Source: Candidatus Latescibacterota bacterium
Lineage (GTDB): Bacteria > Latescibacterota > UBA2968 > UBA8231
NCBI GenBank assembly: GCA_022826515.1
Contig: JAJDUT010000131.1
Location: 1-41,460, forward strand
Direction of reading: 5' to 3'
Length of the DNA stretch: 41,460 bases
Of this stretch, positions 16,748-25,367 are shown one piece after another; position 1 is the first letter of the stretch; the number at the start of each line of letters is the position of its first letter. Under the pieces are notes generated by a model that was not told where the DNA came from, made no database searches, and saw only the letters and a list, made by a program, of their open reading frames with translations. The position numbers and the translations under genes were made by a program.

Positions 16748-18133
16748 ATGCATCCGAACATTCTCTGGATCTGCACCGACCAGCAGCGCTACGATACGAT
16801 TGGCGCGCTGGGCAACGAGCACATCCGCACGCCGAACCTCGACCGCCTAGTCGGCGAGGGCACTGCGTTTACCCACGCCTTCTGCCAAAGCCCGATCTGC
16901 ACCCCCAGCCGCGCCAGCTTCCTAACCGGCATGTATCCGAGCAGCGTCCACGGCTGCACCAATGGCAATGCCTACTGGGCCGGCGCAGCTCCGCTGGTCA
17001 CCAAGCTGTTGGCAGACGCTGCGTCCTACGACTGCGGACTGGCCGGCAAGCTGCACCTAGCCGGTGCGCACGGCCGGATCGAGCCGCGCGGCGACGACGG
17101 CTATCGCGTCTTCCACTGGAGCCACGACTCGCGCGACCAGTGGCCCGAAGGCCACGCGTACGCCGATTGGGTCCGCACCCAAGGCCGCACCTTAGCCGAA
17201 CTGCGCGAAGATCCAGCCCAGATGCCGCCCGCGCTGCACCAGACCACTTGGTGCGCCGACAAGGCCATTGAGTTCATGCGCGAGGAGCGCACCACGCCTT
17301 GGCTGATGAGCGTCAACATGTTCGACCCACATTCGCCCTTCGACCCGCCGCAAGCGTATTTAGACCGCTACGACCCAGCGGCCCTGCCCGATCCGCTGTG
17401 GAGCGAAAAGGACCTCCAGGCCCATGAGAAACTGGGACCGGTAGATGGAGCCGCGTCCATCAGCTTGGATCAAGCCAAGGAAGTCATGGCGGCCTATTAC
17501 GCCATGATCGAATTGATCGACGACAATGTGGGACGCATGATTCAGACCCTAGAAGAAAGCGGCCAGCGCGAGAATACCCTAGTGATTTTCACGTCGGATC
17601 ACGGCGAGCTGTTGGGCGATCACCAACTCGTGGGCAAGGGATGCCGGTTTTACGAGTGCTTGGTGCGGGTGCCGTTGATTTGCTCCTGGCCGGGGCACAC
17701 ACAAGAGGGGCGCGTCTCCGATGCGCTAGTCGAACTAATGGACATTGCCCCGACCCTGCTGGAACTAGCCGAAGTTCCCGCGCCCGAAAAAATGCAAGGA
17801 CGCTCGCTGTGGCCGCTGCTAACCGGCCAAACCCAGACGCACCGCGCCTACGTCCGCAGCGAGTACTACCGCGCCCTAAACCCAGACGCACCAGGCCGGG
17901 AGCATCTCCAAGGCACCTACGGCACGATGATCCGCGACCCGCGCTACAAACTAGTCTGCTACCACGACCGCGCCCAAGGCGAACTGTTCGACTTGCAGGA
18001 AGACCCAGGCGAGTTCGACAACCGCTGGGACGACCCAGCCTACGCAGACGTGCGCTTCGCGCTGCTAAAACAAAACTTCGACGCGCTGGCCCAAGCCGTG
18101 GATATTGGCCCCGTGCAGGTTACGCAGTTTTAA
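16748..18133 (+). CDS. Sulfatase, formylglycine type (choline-sulfatase/heparan-like group)
   Basis: This 461-residue sulfatase carries the activation motif C51-T-P-S-R55 and the N-terminal metal motif in ILWICTDQQRYD. It also shows VNMFDPHSPF, IFTSDHGELLGDH and a C-terminal FDLQEDPGEFDN segment typical of bacterial exo-sulfatases and choline-sulfatase-like enzymes. It releases sulfate from a small or oligosaccharide substrate. There is no obvious signal peptide from ATG 16748, for which GGGAG lies about 9 nt upstream; an upstream in-frame ATG exists but would add unrelated residues. An EamA transporter follows 14 nt downstream and is probably co-transcribed. Confidence 0.9.
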   Translation: MHPNILWICTDQQRYDTIGALGNEHIRTPNLDRLVGEGTAFTHAFCQSPICTPSRASFLTGMYPSSVHGCTNGNAYWAGAAPLVTKLLADAASYDCGLAGKLHLAGAHGRIEPRGDDGYRVFHWSHDSRDQWPEGHAYADWVRTQGRTLAELREDPAQMPPALHQTTWCADKAIEFMREERTTPWLMSVNMFDPHSPFDPPQAYLDRYDPAALPDPLWSEKDLQAHEKLGPVDGAASISLDQAKEVMAAYYAMIELIDDNVGRMIQTLEESGQRENTLVIFTSDHGELLGDHQLVGKGCRFYECLVRVPLICSWPGHTQEGRVSDALVELMDIAPTLLELAEVPAPEKMQGRSLWPLLTGQTQTHRAYVRSEYYRALNPDAPGREHLQGTYGTMIRDPRYKLVCYHDRAQGELFDLQEDPGEFDNRWDDPAYADVRFALLKQNFDALAQAVDIGPVQVTQF

Positions 18134-18147
18134 CAATCACCAGCGTC

Positions 18148-19035
18148 ATGCGCGACCAGAAAAGGGCATATCTGTGCGGGTTGGCCTCGGTGCTGCTGTG
18201 GTCAACCGTGGCGTCGGCGTTCAAGCTCACTCTCCGCTACATGGACTTTGCCGAACTGCTGTTTTGGGCTAGCGGCACTTCGACATTGGCTTTGGGGATA
18301 TTGGTCGTCGCGCAGGGGAAAGTGGGACAGGTGCTCAGGAGCCGACCAACTGACTACGCCCACTCGCTGGTGCTAGGAGCATTAAATCCCCTCCTCTACT
18401 ATCTGATCCTCTTCAAAGCCTACCAGCTTCTACCTGCCCAAGAGGCGCAGGCGCTCAATTACACTTGGGCGCTCACCCTGACTTGGCTCTCCATCCCGCT
18501 CTTGGGTCAGCGAATCAGTAGGCGCGACTTGGCCGCGGGCCTAATTTGTTACGCAGGCGTGCTAGTCATCTCCACGCGCGGCGAAATCTGGACCTTGCGC
18601 TTTTCCGATCCGCTCGGCGTGACCTTGGCGCTGGGCAGCACCGTGATATGGGCTTTCTATTGGATCTACAACATCCGCGACAGGCGCGATCCCGTGGTGC
18701 GACTCTTCCTCAATTTCGCTCTGTCGCTGCCGTTGACGCTCGGCTGTGTCCTACTGATGGGACAGTGGCGGGCACCTGCTTGGCCGGGTTTGTTGGGGGC
18801 GGCTTACATCGGCCTCTTCGAGATGGGGATCACGTATGTCCTATGGCAGTGGGCGCTGCGCTACGCGGAAAACACCTCCAAAGTCGGCAACCTAATTTTC
18901 ATCTCCCCGTTCTGCTCCCTAGTGCTGATTCACTTCGTGCTGGGAGAGGCAATTCGCTGGGCGACCCTAGCGGGCCTTGTACTCATCGTCGCCGGCTTGC
19001 TCTACCAGCAAAGGGGCGCAAGGGCTCGCACCTGA
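18148..19035 (+). CDS. EamA/DMT family transporter
   Basis: This 295-residue membrane protein has ten predicted hydrophobic helices in two repeated halves of five, the EamA layout of drug/metabolite transporters. Typical pieces are SVLLWSTVASAFK near the N-terminus, EAQALNYTWALTLTWLSIPLLG at the end of the first half, and FEMGITYVLWQWALRY in the second. It moves an unknown metabolite through the inner membrane. It follows the sulfatase closely, so it may handle a product of desulfation. ATG 18148 was chosen because it begins just before TM1; the longer open frame overlaps the sulfatase. Confidence 0.88.
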   Translation: MRDQKRAYLCGLASVLLWSTVASAFKLTLRYMDFAELLFWASGTSTLALGILVVAQGKVGQVLRSRPTDYAHSLVLGALNPLLYYLILFKAYQLLPAQEAQALNYTWALTLTWLSIPLLGQRISRRDLAAGLICYAGVLVISTRGEIWTLRFSDPLGVTLALGSTVIWAFYWIYNIRDRRDPVVRLFLNFALSLPLTLGCVLLMGQWRAPAWPGLLGAAYIGLFEMGITYVLWQWALRYAENTSKVGNLIFISPFCSLVLIHFVLGEAIRWATLAGLVLIVAGLLYQQRGARART

Positions 19036-19080
19036 TAGCACCGGCGTGTAGTGCGGTCCTATTGACAGGCCAAATGCCGC
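19036..19080 (-). pseudogene. Relic resembling the 3' end of an aldo/keto reductase gene
   Basis: On the minus strand these bases resemble the last codons of the AKR gene at 21325-22218 (coding for RQWGPHYGPV). About 31 of 42 positions agree, with a one-base deletion and an in-frame stop. The match is short and could be chance, but the shared order of CCGCACTAC and CCGGTG is suggestive. Confidence 0.35.
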
Positions 19081-19097
19081 GTCCTTAGCTTCCTTTT

Positions 19098-19115
19098 TGT
19101 AGCGCGTACGCTACA
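19098..19115. promoter_or_regulatory. Inverted repeat, likely toxin-antitoxin operator
   Basis: TGTAGCG-CGTA-CGCTACA is a perfect 7-bp-arm inverted repeat ending 8 nt before the toxin ATG. Palindromes of this kind are the usual binding site for autoregulation by the HTH antitoxin of RelE/HigB-type modules. Confidence 0.6.
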
Positions 19116-19123
19116 TTCTGCAT

Positions 19124-19462
19124 ATGAACACTTCTCTCAGGACGTTACGCAATTACGTTTCCCCACAAGGGAACGTGCCCTTTGATGATTGGTTGGAGTC
19201 TCTCAAAGACAGAAAAGCACGAGCGATCATCCGCAACCGAATTAATCGCGTGCGACAGGGCAATATGGGCGATGCCGACTCTCTAGGTGGAGGTGTGTTT
19301 GAACTGAGAATCCACTATGGTCCGGGGTATCGCGTGTATTATGGAGAACTGGGAAGGACGATTGTAATTTTGCTCTGCGGCGGTACTAAACGATCACAAC
19401 GCCGCGACATTGAACGCGCCAAAGCATATTGGCAGGACTTGAGGAGCCACAGTGATGAATGA
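19124..19462 (+). CDS. RelE/ParE (HigB-like) type II toxin
   Basis: This 112-residue protein matches the addiction-module killer/RelE-ParE group. It contains PFDDWLESLKDRKARAIIRNR at the N-terminus, then the GGGVFELRIHYGPGYRVYY core and ILLCGGTKRSQ with the conserved GG-K, followed by a C-terminal helix rich in basic residues. Such toxins cut mRNA at the ribosome or inhibit gyrase; HigB-like mRNA cleavage is more likely here. It is first in a two-gene operon in toxin-antitoxin order, overlapping the antitoxin by 8 bp, and is preceded by the palindrome at 19098-19115. No strong Shine-Dalgarno is present. Confidence 0.88.
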   Translation: MNTSLRTLRNYVSPQGNVPFDDWLESLKDRKARAIIRNRINRVRQGNMGDADSLGGGVFELRIHYGPGYRVYYGELGRTIVILLCGGTKRSQRRDIERAKAYWQDLRSHSDE

Positions 19463-19781
19463 GAAACAGGTTTTGCAACGCACGGTCAGCTACGACGAAG
19501 GGCTGCTAAAGGCGCTCAAAGATCCCGAAGAAGCTCGGGCCTACTTGGAAGTCGCGCTGGATGAGTGCGAAGCAAGCGGCGAGATCGATGGGCTGCTATT
19601 GGCCCTGCGCGATGTCGCCCAAGCACAAGGGGGCGTTGGTGCATTAGCAGAGCGCTCTGGTCTCAACCGCGAACATCTCTACCGCGTGCTTTCAAGTCGC
19701 AGCAAGCCGAAGATAGACAATCTGATGGCCATTGTATCGGCCTTGGGGTTTCGGCTCAGATTGGATTTCGCCGAGCTATAG
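19455..19781 (+). CDS. HTH antitoxin of the RelE/HigB-like module
   Basis: This 108-residue protein belongs to the addiction-module antidote family. The N-terminal part (about 1-45) is the toxin-binding segment with EEARAYLEVALDEC. Residues ~57-87 form an XRE-like helix-turn-helix (VGALAERSGLNREHLYRVL). ATG at 19455 lies within the end of the toxin gene; GTG at 19452 is an alternative. It neutralises the toxin and should repress the operon through the operator upstream. Its 3' end overlaps the convergent MNT gene by 6 bp. Confidence 0.87.
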   Translation: MNEKQVLQRTVSYDEGLLKALKDPEEARAYLEVALDECEASGEIDGLLLALRDVAQAQGGVGALAERSGLNREHLYRVLSSRSKPKIDNLMAIVSALGFRLRLDFAEL

Positions 19782-20099
19782 AGCTTTAACAGTTTGAGCA
19801 GACGCATAGAGTACTTCTGCGCTAGAAATTATCGCTTGGCGTATTTTGGGCTTCAGTCCTCCCTTGGGTACTAAATCTACCTTCCGGTTAAGTACAGCCG
19901 AAAATTCTCTCTGCATTCTGGCTAGCTTCATAAAGCCTACCTGTGCTTCTGGTTGAAATTCCACCAGAAAATCGAGGTCACTGTCTGGCCCGAAACTATC
20001 CCCGAGAGCCGATCCGAAAAGTGCAAGCTCCCGCACCTGATAGCGTTGGCATAATACATTGATTGACTCTATAGGTATATCTATATCTTGGCTTGTCAT
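19776..20099 (-). CDS. Orphan MNT-type nucleotidyltransferase
   Basis: This 107-residue minimal nucleotidyltransferase has G29-S30 followed by D41-L-D43 and a later KVDLVPKGGL strand with the third acidic position. In MntA-HepT systems this kind of protein AMPylates a HEPN toxin encoded beside it. No HEPN gene is next to it, so it is either an orphan or an element left by a rearrangement. It is convergent with the toxin-antitoxin pair. It differs clearly from the MNT domain fused to HEPN at 2188-3000. Confidence 0.82.
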   Translation of the reverse strand: MTSQDIDIPIESINVLCQRYQVRELALFGSALGDSFGPDSDLDFLVEFQPEAQVGFMKLARMQREFSAVLNRKVDLVPKGGLKPKIRQAIISSAEVLYASAQTVKAL

Positions 20100-20163
20100 T
20101 ATATCGTCTCCTCAAGGATAAAAGTCCCACTCCACCAGCCCGTAGCCCCCACCCTTTACTTCC

Positions 20164-21297
20164 CTACCAATTCGTATAAGACCCATCGTCGCGCAGATAG
20201 CCGGTGGGTGCTCCGTAGTTCTGTGTTGACACGGTGTCGAGCGCGGCCTCGTTGAATTCAATGCCAAGCCCAGGAGCTTCGGGCGGCAAGAGGTATCCAG
20301 ATTCAAACGGCACCTGCACCGGGAACTCATCGGTGAGTGAAGACATCGGCGCACGCGGAAGTTCCTGAACACCGACGAGTGAAGACGCCAAACACAGATG
20401 TAAACAGGCGGCAGTGGAAACCGGCCCGAGCGGGTTGTGCGGTGCCAGATGGATGTAATGCGTTTCGCACCACCCGGCAATTTTGCGCGCCTCGGTCAAT
20501 CCACCGGCAATGCACAAGTCAACGCGGCAGTAATCCATCAGATCCTCCTCAATGACTTCTCTGAACGTCCACTTGCTATCAAATTGTTCGCCGACAGCAA
20601 GCGGGACGGAGGTCTGTTGGCGCAGCCGCCGCAGACTAGCCGGGTTTTCACTGCGCAGCGGATCTTCAATGAAAAACGGATTGTACGGAGCGACCCGGTT
20701 GCAAAAATCGAGGCTATCCGCCGGGTCGAGACGGGTATGCACGTCAACTAATATGTTGACCTGATCGCCTAGTGCATTGCGCACGGCCTCCACCTGCTCA
20801 ACGCCGTGCTGGATAGCGCGTCTGGGTTCAAACGTCCCTTTATCTGCACCATCAGCCAAACCCCAGCGGACGAATTTCCAACCGGCCGCATGGGTTTGGC
20901 GACAACTCTCGACGAGGTCATCAATCGTACCGCCACCATTGTGCGGATAGCAGACGACCTTGTCTCTCGTGCGCCCGCCCAAAAGTTCGTATACAGGCAC
21001 ATTAAGTGCTTTCCCTTTGATGTCCCAGAGTGCGATATCCACGGCACTCACGGCAGCGGATTGAACGACACCGCCAGGAAAAAAGCCACCGCGAAACATC
21101 ACTTGCCACAGATGTTCAATTTGGAATGGGTCGGCACCGATGAGGAACGGTTCAAAAGAGCGAATGACTTCGGCCAAGGCGAGGGCGCGCCGTCTCAATC
21201 CCCCTTCACCGAGACCGTAGATGCCCGCATCGGTTTCTACCTTGACGAAAAAATAGCCGCTCGATCCGACAAAGGATTTGATCTTGGTGATTTTCAT
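20164..21297 (-). CDS. Enolase-superfamily sugar-acid dehydratase (mandelate racemase/galactonate dehydratase-like)
   Basis: This 377-residue protein has the N-terminal capping domain (MKITKIKSFVG...GEGG) and a C-terminal barrel with metal and catalytic segments: NILVDVHTRLDP (Asp), FIEDPLR (Glu), LAVGEQFDSKW (Glu) and HLAPHNPLGP (His). These match acid-sugar dehydratases of the galactonate/mannonate group more than racemases. It would dehydrate a sugar acid to a 2-keto-3-deoxy acid, which fits the KduD-like and Gfo/Idh enzymes elsewhere in the window. It lies 27 nt downstream of the AKR gene on the same strand, so the two probably form an operon transcribed from about 22218. Confidence 0.85.
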   Translation of the reverse strand: MKITKIKSFVGSSGYFFVKVETDAGIYGLGEGGLRRRALALAEVIRSFEPFLIGADPFQIEHLWQVMFRGGFFPGGVVQSAAVSAVDIALWDIKGKALNVPVYELLGGRTRDKVVCYPHNGGGTIDDLVESCRQTHAAGWKFVRWGLADGADKGTFEPRRAIQHGVEQVEAVRNALGDQVNILVDVHTRLDPADSLDFCNRVAPYNPFFIEDPLRSENPASLRRLRQQTSVPLAVGEQFDSKWTFREVIEEDLMDYCRVDLCIAGGLTEARKIAGWCETHYIHLAPHNPLGPVSTAACLHLCLASSLVGVQELPRAPMSSLTDEFPVQVPFESGYLLPPEAPGLGIEFNEAALDTVSTQNYGAPTGYLRDDGSYTNW

Positions 21298-21324
21298 AAA
21301 TTCCCCGTTGATGTTTTATATTGC

Positions 21325-22218
21325 TCACTCCACCGGCCCGTAGTGCGGCCCCCATTGACGGGCTATATTCCGCCCCTGCGCTAGCAGTGCCTGTTGTTCG
21401 CCAGCATCTAACGGCGCGTAGCGCCGCACCCATTCGATATTCTGCACTAATTCCTCTTCGTTATACATTCCAATGACCGCCAGACTCACCCCCGGCAATC
21501 CCAAGGCGTAGCGCAACGCCCGCTCGTGATCGTCAAAGCCGCTGTTGGTCAGCTCTGAGGACCGCGGCGTTTCGTACTCCATGTCGATGGCTCCGCCGTA
21601 CACCTTCATCGCAGCGACGCCAGCGTTCTGGGCGCGAGCTAAGGGGAGGACCACTTCCTCAAAGTTGTAGATATGGCAATCGACGAAGCTGAGGGCGAAC
21701 ATGCAGGCGTCGATCTCGACCTCGCGCAGGACCTTGGCGGATTTCCACGGCGCGTGATGAGCGGTTATGCCGACATAGCGAGTCCAACCGCGCCGCTGCG
21801 CTTCGCGCAAGCCGGCGATGGCACCGTCTTTGGCCAGCACTTGTTCCACATCCAAGTGTCCCAGCGAGTGGACGTACACCAGATCCAAATGGTCGGTGCC
21901 CAAGGTTTCCAAGTTCTTTTCGACGATATCGAGCGCCTCTTGGTAGTGGGCCGTATGGGCCTTACTGACCAAGAACAGCTCGCTGCGGCAATGGGGGACG
22001 ATCTGGGCAAGCTGACTCTGGGCACGGTCATAGCCGGGGGCCGTGTCGATGTAGGTAACGCCGAGGTCAATGGCCCGCTCAAACAGCGCGATGGCGTCCG
22101 CGTCTGCTAGGCCAAAGCCGCCGGGGGCCGTGCCCAAGCCGAGCAAGGGGACGCGTTCGCCGGTTTTGCCAAAGGTAGCTTGCGGCAGGGGGGCTATGTC
22201 GATAGAAGCGGTAGTCAT
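21325..22218 (-). CDS. Aldo/keto reductase
   Basis: This 297-residue AKR has the catalytic tetrad visible as D58, Y63 (IDTAPGYD), K86 (VSKAH) and H117 (YVHSLGH). The family reduces aldehydes and ketones with NADPH, or runs as a sugar dehydrogenase. The mid-region lists normal barrel strands such as RYVGITAHHAPW and VAAMKVYGG. It is divergent from the cupin gene at 22367 and upstream of the dehydratase. Short fragments like its 3' end occur at 19036-19080 and near 20132-20160, hinting at past duplication. Confidence 0.9.
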   Translation of the reverse strand: MTTASIDIAPLPQATFGKTGERVPLLGLGTAPGGFGLADADAIALFERAIDLGVTYIDTAPGYDRAQSQLAQIVPHCRSELFLVSKAHTAHYQEALDIVEKNLETLGTDHLDLVYVHSLGHLDVEQVLAKDGAIAGLREAQRRGWTRYVGITAHHAPWKSAKVLREVEIDACMFALSFVDCHIYNFEEVVLPLARAQNAGVAAMKVYGGAIDMEYETPRSSELTNSGFDDHERALRYALGLPGVSLAVIGMYNEEELVQNIEWVRRYAPLDAGEQQALLAQGRNIARQWGPHYGPVE

Positions 22219-22366
22219 AATATCTACTCTCTCGATTGGGGGGACGATTACTTAAAAATAAATCTAACCAAACGGCGTGCTGGCAACAGGGCGTTTGCCC
22301 GCGTCCTACCGTTTGGTATGTTAAGCCGACGAATTTCACTAGCACGATAAACGCGAGGAGGACATT

Positions 22367-22732
22367 ATGGTCATTCGCAATTGGCGCAACGTCACACCCG
22401 TCGTCGGGCACGAATCCAAACTGATCTGGTCGGTCTTTCGCGCTCAGAGCGCCGAGGGGCGAGATGAGAACGAGGCAGTGCTCCTAGGATTTTCCGGACT
22501 AACGCTGCATCGCCTGCAAGGGGGACTGGAAGGCGATTACCACGAGCACGAGGCCACCGAGCAGGTGTACTACTTTCTCAGCGGCCAAGGGCAGATGAAG
22601 ATCGACGGAGAGATATACGAGGTGCGCGAAGGCGACGCGGTACACATCCCGCCGAAGGTCAAGCACCAGCTTTCCAACACCGGGGACGATTGGGTCGAGC
22701 ACTTGATCATCAGCGCCCAAGTCGCCGAGTAA
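22367..22732 (+). CDS. Small cupin-domain protein
   Basis: This 121-residue single-domain cupin shows both motifs: YHEHEATEQVYYFLSGQGQM for motif 1 (His-x-His and Glu ligands) and GDAVHIPPKVKHQLSNTG for motif 2 (final His). Such proteins bind a metal and act as isomerases or oxygenases, or as sugar sensors. The ATG follows GAGGAGG at about 7 nt. It shares a reading frame with the nucleoside hydrolase gene that begins 4 nt after its stop, and is almost surely co-transcribed with it. Confidence 0.85.
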   Translation: MVIRNWRNVTPVVGHESKLIWSVFRAQSAEGRDENEAVLLGFSGLTLHRLQGGLEGDYHEHEATEQVYYFLSGQGQMKIDGEIYEVREGDAVHIPPKVKHQLSNTGDDWVEHLIISAQVAE

Positions 22733-22735
22733 ACG

Positions 22736-23671
22736 TTGCCTGCAACTCCCCTGCTCATGGACGTCGATACAGGCGTTGACGACGCCCTCGCTCTGCTCTT
22801 GGCCCTGTCCTCGCCCGAGGTCGAGTTGGTCGGCGTCTCTACGGTGGCCGGCAATGTGCCGCTCCAGCGGACGACCGACAACACACTGCGCCTGTTGCAG
22901 TGGGCGGGGCGGGCTGACGTTCCGGTGTACGCCGGTGCAGAGCGTCCCTTGGTGCGGGATGCAGTCGCTGCGGACGACGTACACGGTGCGACTGGTCTAG
23001 GCGCGTCCCAGTTGCCCAAGGCGCGCACCTCGCCAGCGGGCGACGGGGTGGAATTTCTACTGAGCACCTTGCAGGCGCGGCCCGGAGAGGTGACTCTCGT
23101 CGCCACCGGGCCGTTGACCAACTTGGCACAGGCCGAGGCGCGGGTGCCGGGCGTGCTGCGACAGGCGCATCAAGTGGTGATCATGGGCGGAGCCGTGCGC
23201 GTGCCGGGCAATATCACGCCAACGGCCGAGTTCAATTTCTACGCCGACCCGCATGCCGCACGCCAAGTCCTCGCGTCCGAGGCCGAGCTGGTGTTGGTGG
23301 GGTTGGACGTCACCCATCAGGTCTGGCTAGAGCAGGCCGCCTTGCAAGCCTGCACCGGTGCGTACGCGGCGTTTTGCCGTGCAGCATGTGAGCCGGTGAT
23401 CGCCTTTGAGTCCGCGCATTACGGATTTACTGGAATGCACGTGCATGATCCCGTGGCCTTGGGCGCGGCCTTGTGGCCGCAGCTCTTTCGCACACAGCAA
23501 TTGTGGGTGGATGTGGAGACCACCGGCGAGTTGACTGCCGGTCAGGTAGTAGTTGACCAACGCGCCTTGGCGAGTGACCAAGAGCGGTTGGGGAGACCCG
23601 TAGCGTGCGCGATGGACGTGGATCAGGCGCGCTTTCTTGAGCTATTCACCGAGCGGGTATTACAGAATTAG
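22736..23671 (+). CDS. Inosine/uridine-preferring nucleoside hydrolase family protein
   Basis: This 311-residue protein has the signature DVDTGVDDALALL (D9, D11, D15, D16 as the Ca2+ site) near the N-terminus, then VLVATGPLTNLAQA and IMGGAVRVPGNITPTAEFNFYADPHAA, all typical of IunH-type hydrolases. It splits ribonucleosides into base and ribose. The start is TTG at 22736: the ATG at 22757 would remove the first beta strand before the DxDxGxDD motif. It overlaps the convergent acetyltransferase gene by 4 bp at the 3' end. Confidence 0.87.
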   Translation: MPATPLLMDVDTGVDDALALLLALSSPEVELVGVSTVAGNVPLQRTTDNTLRLLQWAGRADVPVYAGAERPLVRDAVAADDVHGATGLGASQLPKARTSPAGDGVEFLLSTLQARPGEVTLVATGPLTNLAQAEARVPGVLRQAHQVVIMGGAVRVPGNITPTAEFNFYADPHAARQVLASEAELVLVGLDVTHQVWLEQAALQACTGAYAAFCRAACEPVIAFESAHYGFTGMHVHDPVALGAALWPQLFRTQQLWVDVETTGELTAGQVVVDQRALASDQERLGRPVACAMDVDQARFLELFTERVLQN

Positions 23672-24819
23672 ACCGCGTCTTGGCGACCTAAAAAAAGCGG
23701 CAGAGGGCACCACTGTTCGAGTGGAGCAGCCGCAGCAGGCAAGGGCGACACGAGCGCGGGCGACAGGGGACCGCAGAGCAGGCGCATGGCCGTGAAGGTG
23801 TCCATCTGCAACGCGGGCGCGGCCTCGGTGCGAACGCACTGCACGTCGTCGCCTCGCACCTCCAGCGCAATCCGACCGTATCCCGCAATTTCCACGACTA
23901 CCGCGCCGTCCATCAGGGGCACGAGCGCGGCGCGCGTCTTGAGCAAGGCGTCGAGCGTTGTCGCCCAATCGAAAATCTGCCAATTGCCCGAACTCGACGC
24001 GCTCACACCTTCACTGAGCTGGGCCAGCTTGGGCAGGAGACGGCTCCAAGGCGGCAACTCGAAACTGGTAGTCCCGTAGCGCTGCACCCAAGCAGCGGCT
24101 ATCTCCAGCTCCGGCTCGCCTTCATTTACAGCTAACAATTCGGTAACGCACGTCCGGTCGGCTTGGGCCACGAGGTAGCCGATCATGCGGCCATCGCGCG
24201 CGCGAGCCACATAGGGCCGATGCCCCCAACTCAGGAGCAGGTTGTAGAAGCGGTGCGGAGCGCGCACCCCGCGAAACGGCTGGGCGTCGTGCAGACCGAT
24301 CACGCCTTGCAGATGCGTGTGGTCCTCGGGCGCGAGCGGGAGAAAGTCAATCCCAAAATCGGCTGACCCCAAAACGTGGCGCACATTGGTCTGGCTCAGC
24401 GTCAGCCGGTAGTACACGCCGCACTTCTCGTAGCCAAAATAGCCGTAGCGCTGGCGCTGACCCCCCAGCCAAGACAGGTGAAAACCCTCGGCGGGCGCGG
24501 CTTGGACGCAATGGGCCATGAGCTGCTGCATGTAGCCCCGGCCGCGGGCGTGCGGATGGCAGGAAACGCCGCCGATGCCCGCCACGCGCAGAGTCGCACC
24601 TCCCCATCGGTAAGCAAGGGGAAACAACCCGACGATGGCGCGGATGCGGCCGTTCTCGCGCAAGGCAAAGTTCCAACTCATCTCCTCTTCCCCACGCCGA
24701 TACAGGGCCGGCAAAATGGCTTCAAAATCTCGGGGTGGCGCTTTGCCAAAGGCGAGGTTGAGGACGTCGAGGGCTTCTTCAAAATCCTCGGCGTGCAGCC
24801 GACTAATGGCAGTGGACAC
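23668..24819 (-). CDS. GNAT N-acetyltransferase with C-terminal sterol-carrier-like domain (Eis-like)
   Basis: This 383-residue protein has an N-terminal GNAT fold with the acetyl-CoA loop GVSCHPHARGRGYMQQLM (about residues 75-93) and a second GNAT-like part with LSWLGGQRQRYGYFGYEKCG. A C-terminal SCP2-like domain ends in MDTFTAMRLLCG. This three-part layout is that of Eis-type acetyltransferases, which modify aminoglycosides or protein lysines; the substrate here is unknown. I place the start at GTG 24819, 5 nt after the msrA stop, where homology-like sequence begins; the frame is open further upstream inside msrA. Confidence 0.78.
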   Translation of the reverse strand: MSTAISRLHAEDFEEALDVLNLAFGKAPPRDFEAILPALYRRGEEEMSWNFALRENGRIRAIVGLFPLAYRWGGATLRVAGIGGVSCHPHARGRGYMQQLMAHCVQAAPAEGFHLSWLGGQRQRYGYFGYEKCGVYYRLTLSQTNVRHVLGSADFGIDFLPLAPEDHTHLQGVIGLHDAQPFRGVRAPHRFYNLLLSWGHRPYVARARDGRMIGYLVAQADRTCVTELLAVNEGEPELEIAAAWVQRYGTTSFELPPWSRLLPKLAQLSEGVSASSSGNWQIFDWATTLDALLKTRAALVPLMDGAVVVEIAGYGRIALEVRGDDVQCVRTEAAPALQMDTFTAMRLLCGPLSPALVSPLPAAAAPLEQWCPLPLFLGRQDAV

Positions 24820-24824
24820 GACGC

Positions 24825-25367
24825 CTAGGCCGTCGGCTGGAGGCGGTCGGCAAACTTCTGGCGGAATGCCTGCATCTTGGGATCGATGACTATCGCGCAG
24901 TAGGGCTGATTGGGATTGAGCCGGTAGTAGTTCTGGTGGTAATCCTCGGCCGGCCAAAAGGCACTGGCGGGCGCGATCTCCGTCACAATCGGATCGGCCC
25001 ACAGGTCGCTCGCGTCCGCAGTAGCTTTGGAGGCGACAGCCGCCGCTTGCTGCTCAGGACTGTGATAGAAAATCACCGATCGGTACTGGGTACCGCGGTC
25101 CGCGCCTTGGCGATTGAGCGTAGTGGGGTCGTGCGTGCGCCAGAAGATGTAGAGCACGTCATCAAAGCTGATGACCTCGGGGTCGAATTGCAGTTGCACG
25201 ACCTCGGCGTGGCCGGTCTGGCCGCTGCAAACGGCCTCGTACGTGGGATGCTCCAACGCGCCACCCATATAGCCGGAGACCGCGCTGGCGATCCCCCGCA
25301 AATCTTGGTACACGGCTTCGACGCACCAGAAGCAACCCGCGCCCAAAGTAGTAGTTTCCAAACTCAT
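24825..25367 (-). CDS. msrA: Peptide-methionine (S)-S-oxide reductase
   Basis: This 180-residue protein carries the MsrA active-site motif GAGCFWCVE (catalytic C12), then GYMGGALEHPTYEAVCSGQTGH, FWRTHDPTT and YRSVIFYHSPEQ, all hallmarks of MsrA. It repairs oxidised methionine in proteins. The start is ATG 25367, with GGAGG 7 nt upstream, rather than an earlier in-frame ATG. It overlaps the upstream small membrane gene by 4 bp (ATGA) and is followed by the acetyltransferase, so three genes form one minus-strand unit. Confidence 0.95.
   Translation of the reverse strand: MSLETTTLGAGCFWCVEAVYQDLRGIASAVSGYMGGALEHPTYEAVCSGQTGHAEVVQLQFDPEVISFDDVLYIFWRTHDPTTLNRQGADRGTQYRSVIFYHSPEQQAAAVASKATADASDLWADPIVTEIAPASAFWPAEDYHQNYYRLNPNQPYCAIVIDPKMQAFRQKFADRLQPTA

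Noticed and set aside
17641..18147. Long N-terminal extension of the EamA frame
   Set aside because: Pro/Arg-rich shadow of the sulfatase gene; the transporter begins just before its first membrane helix at 18148.
24820..25002. Upstream extension of the GNAT frame by 61 codons
   Set aside because: The extension is a shadow of msrA in another frame; GNAT-like sequence starts near GTG 24819.
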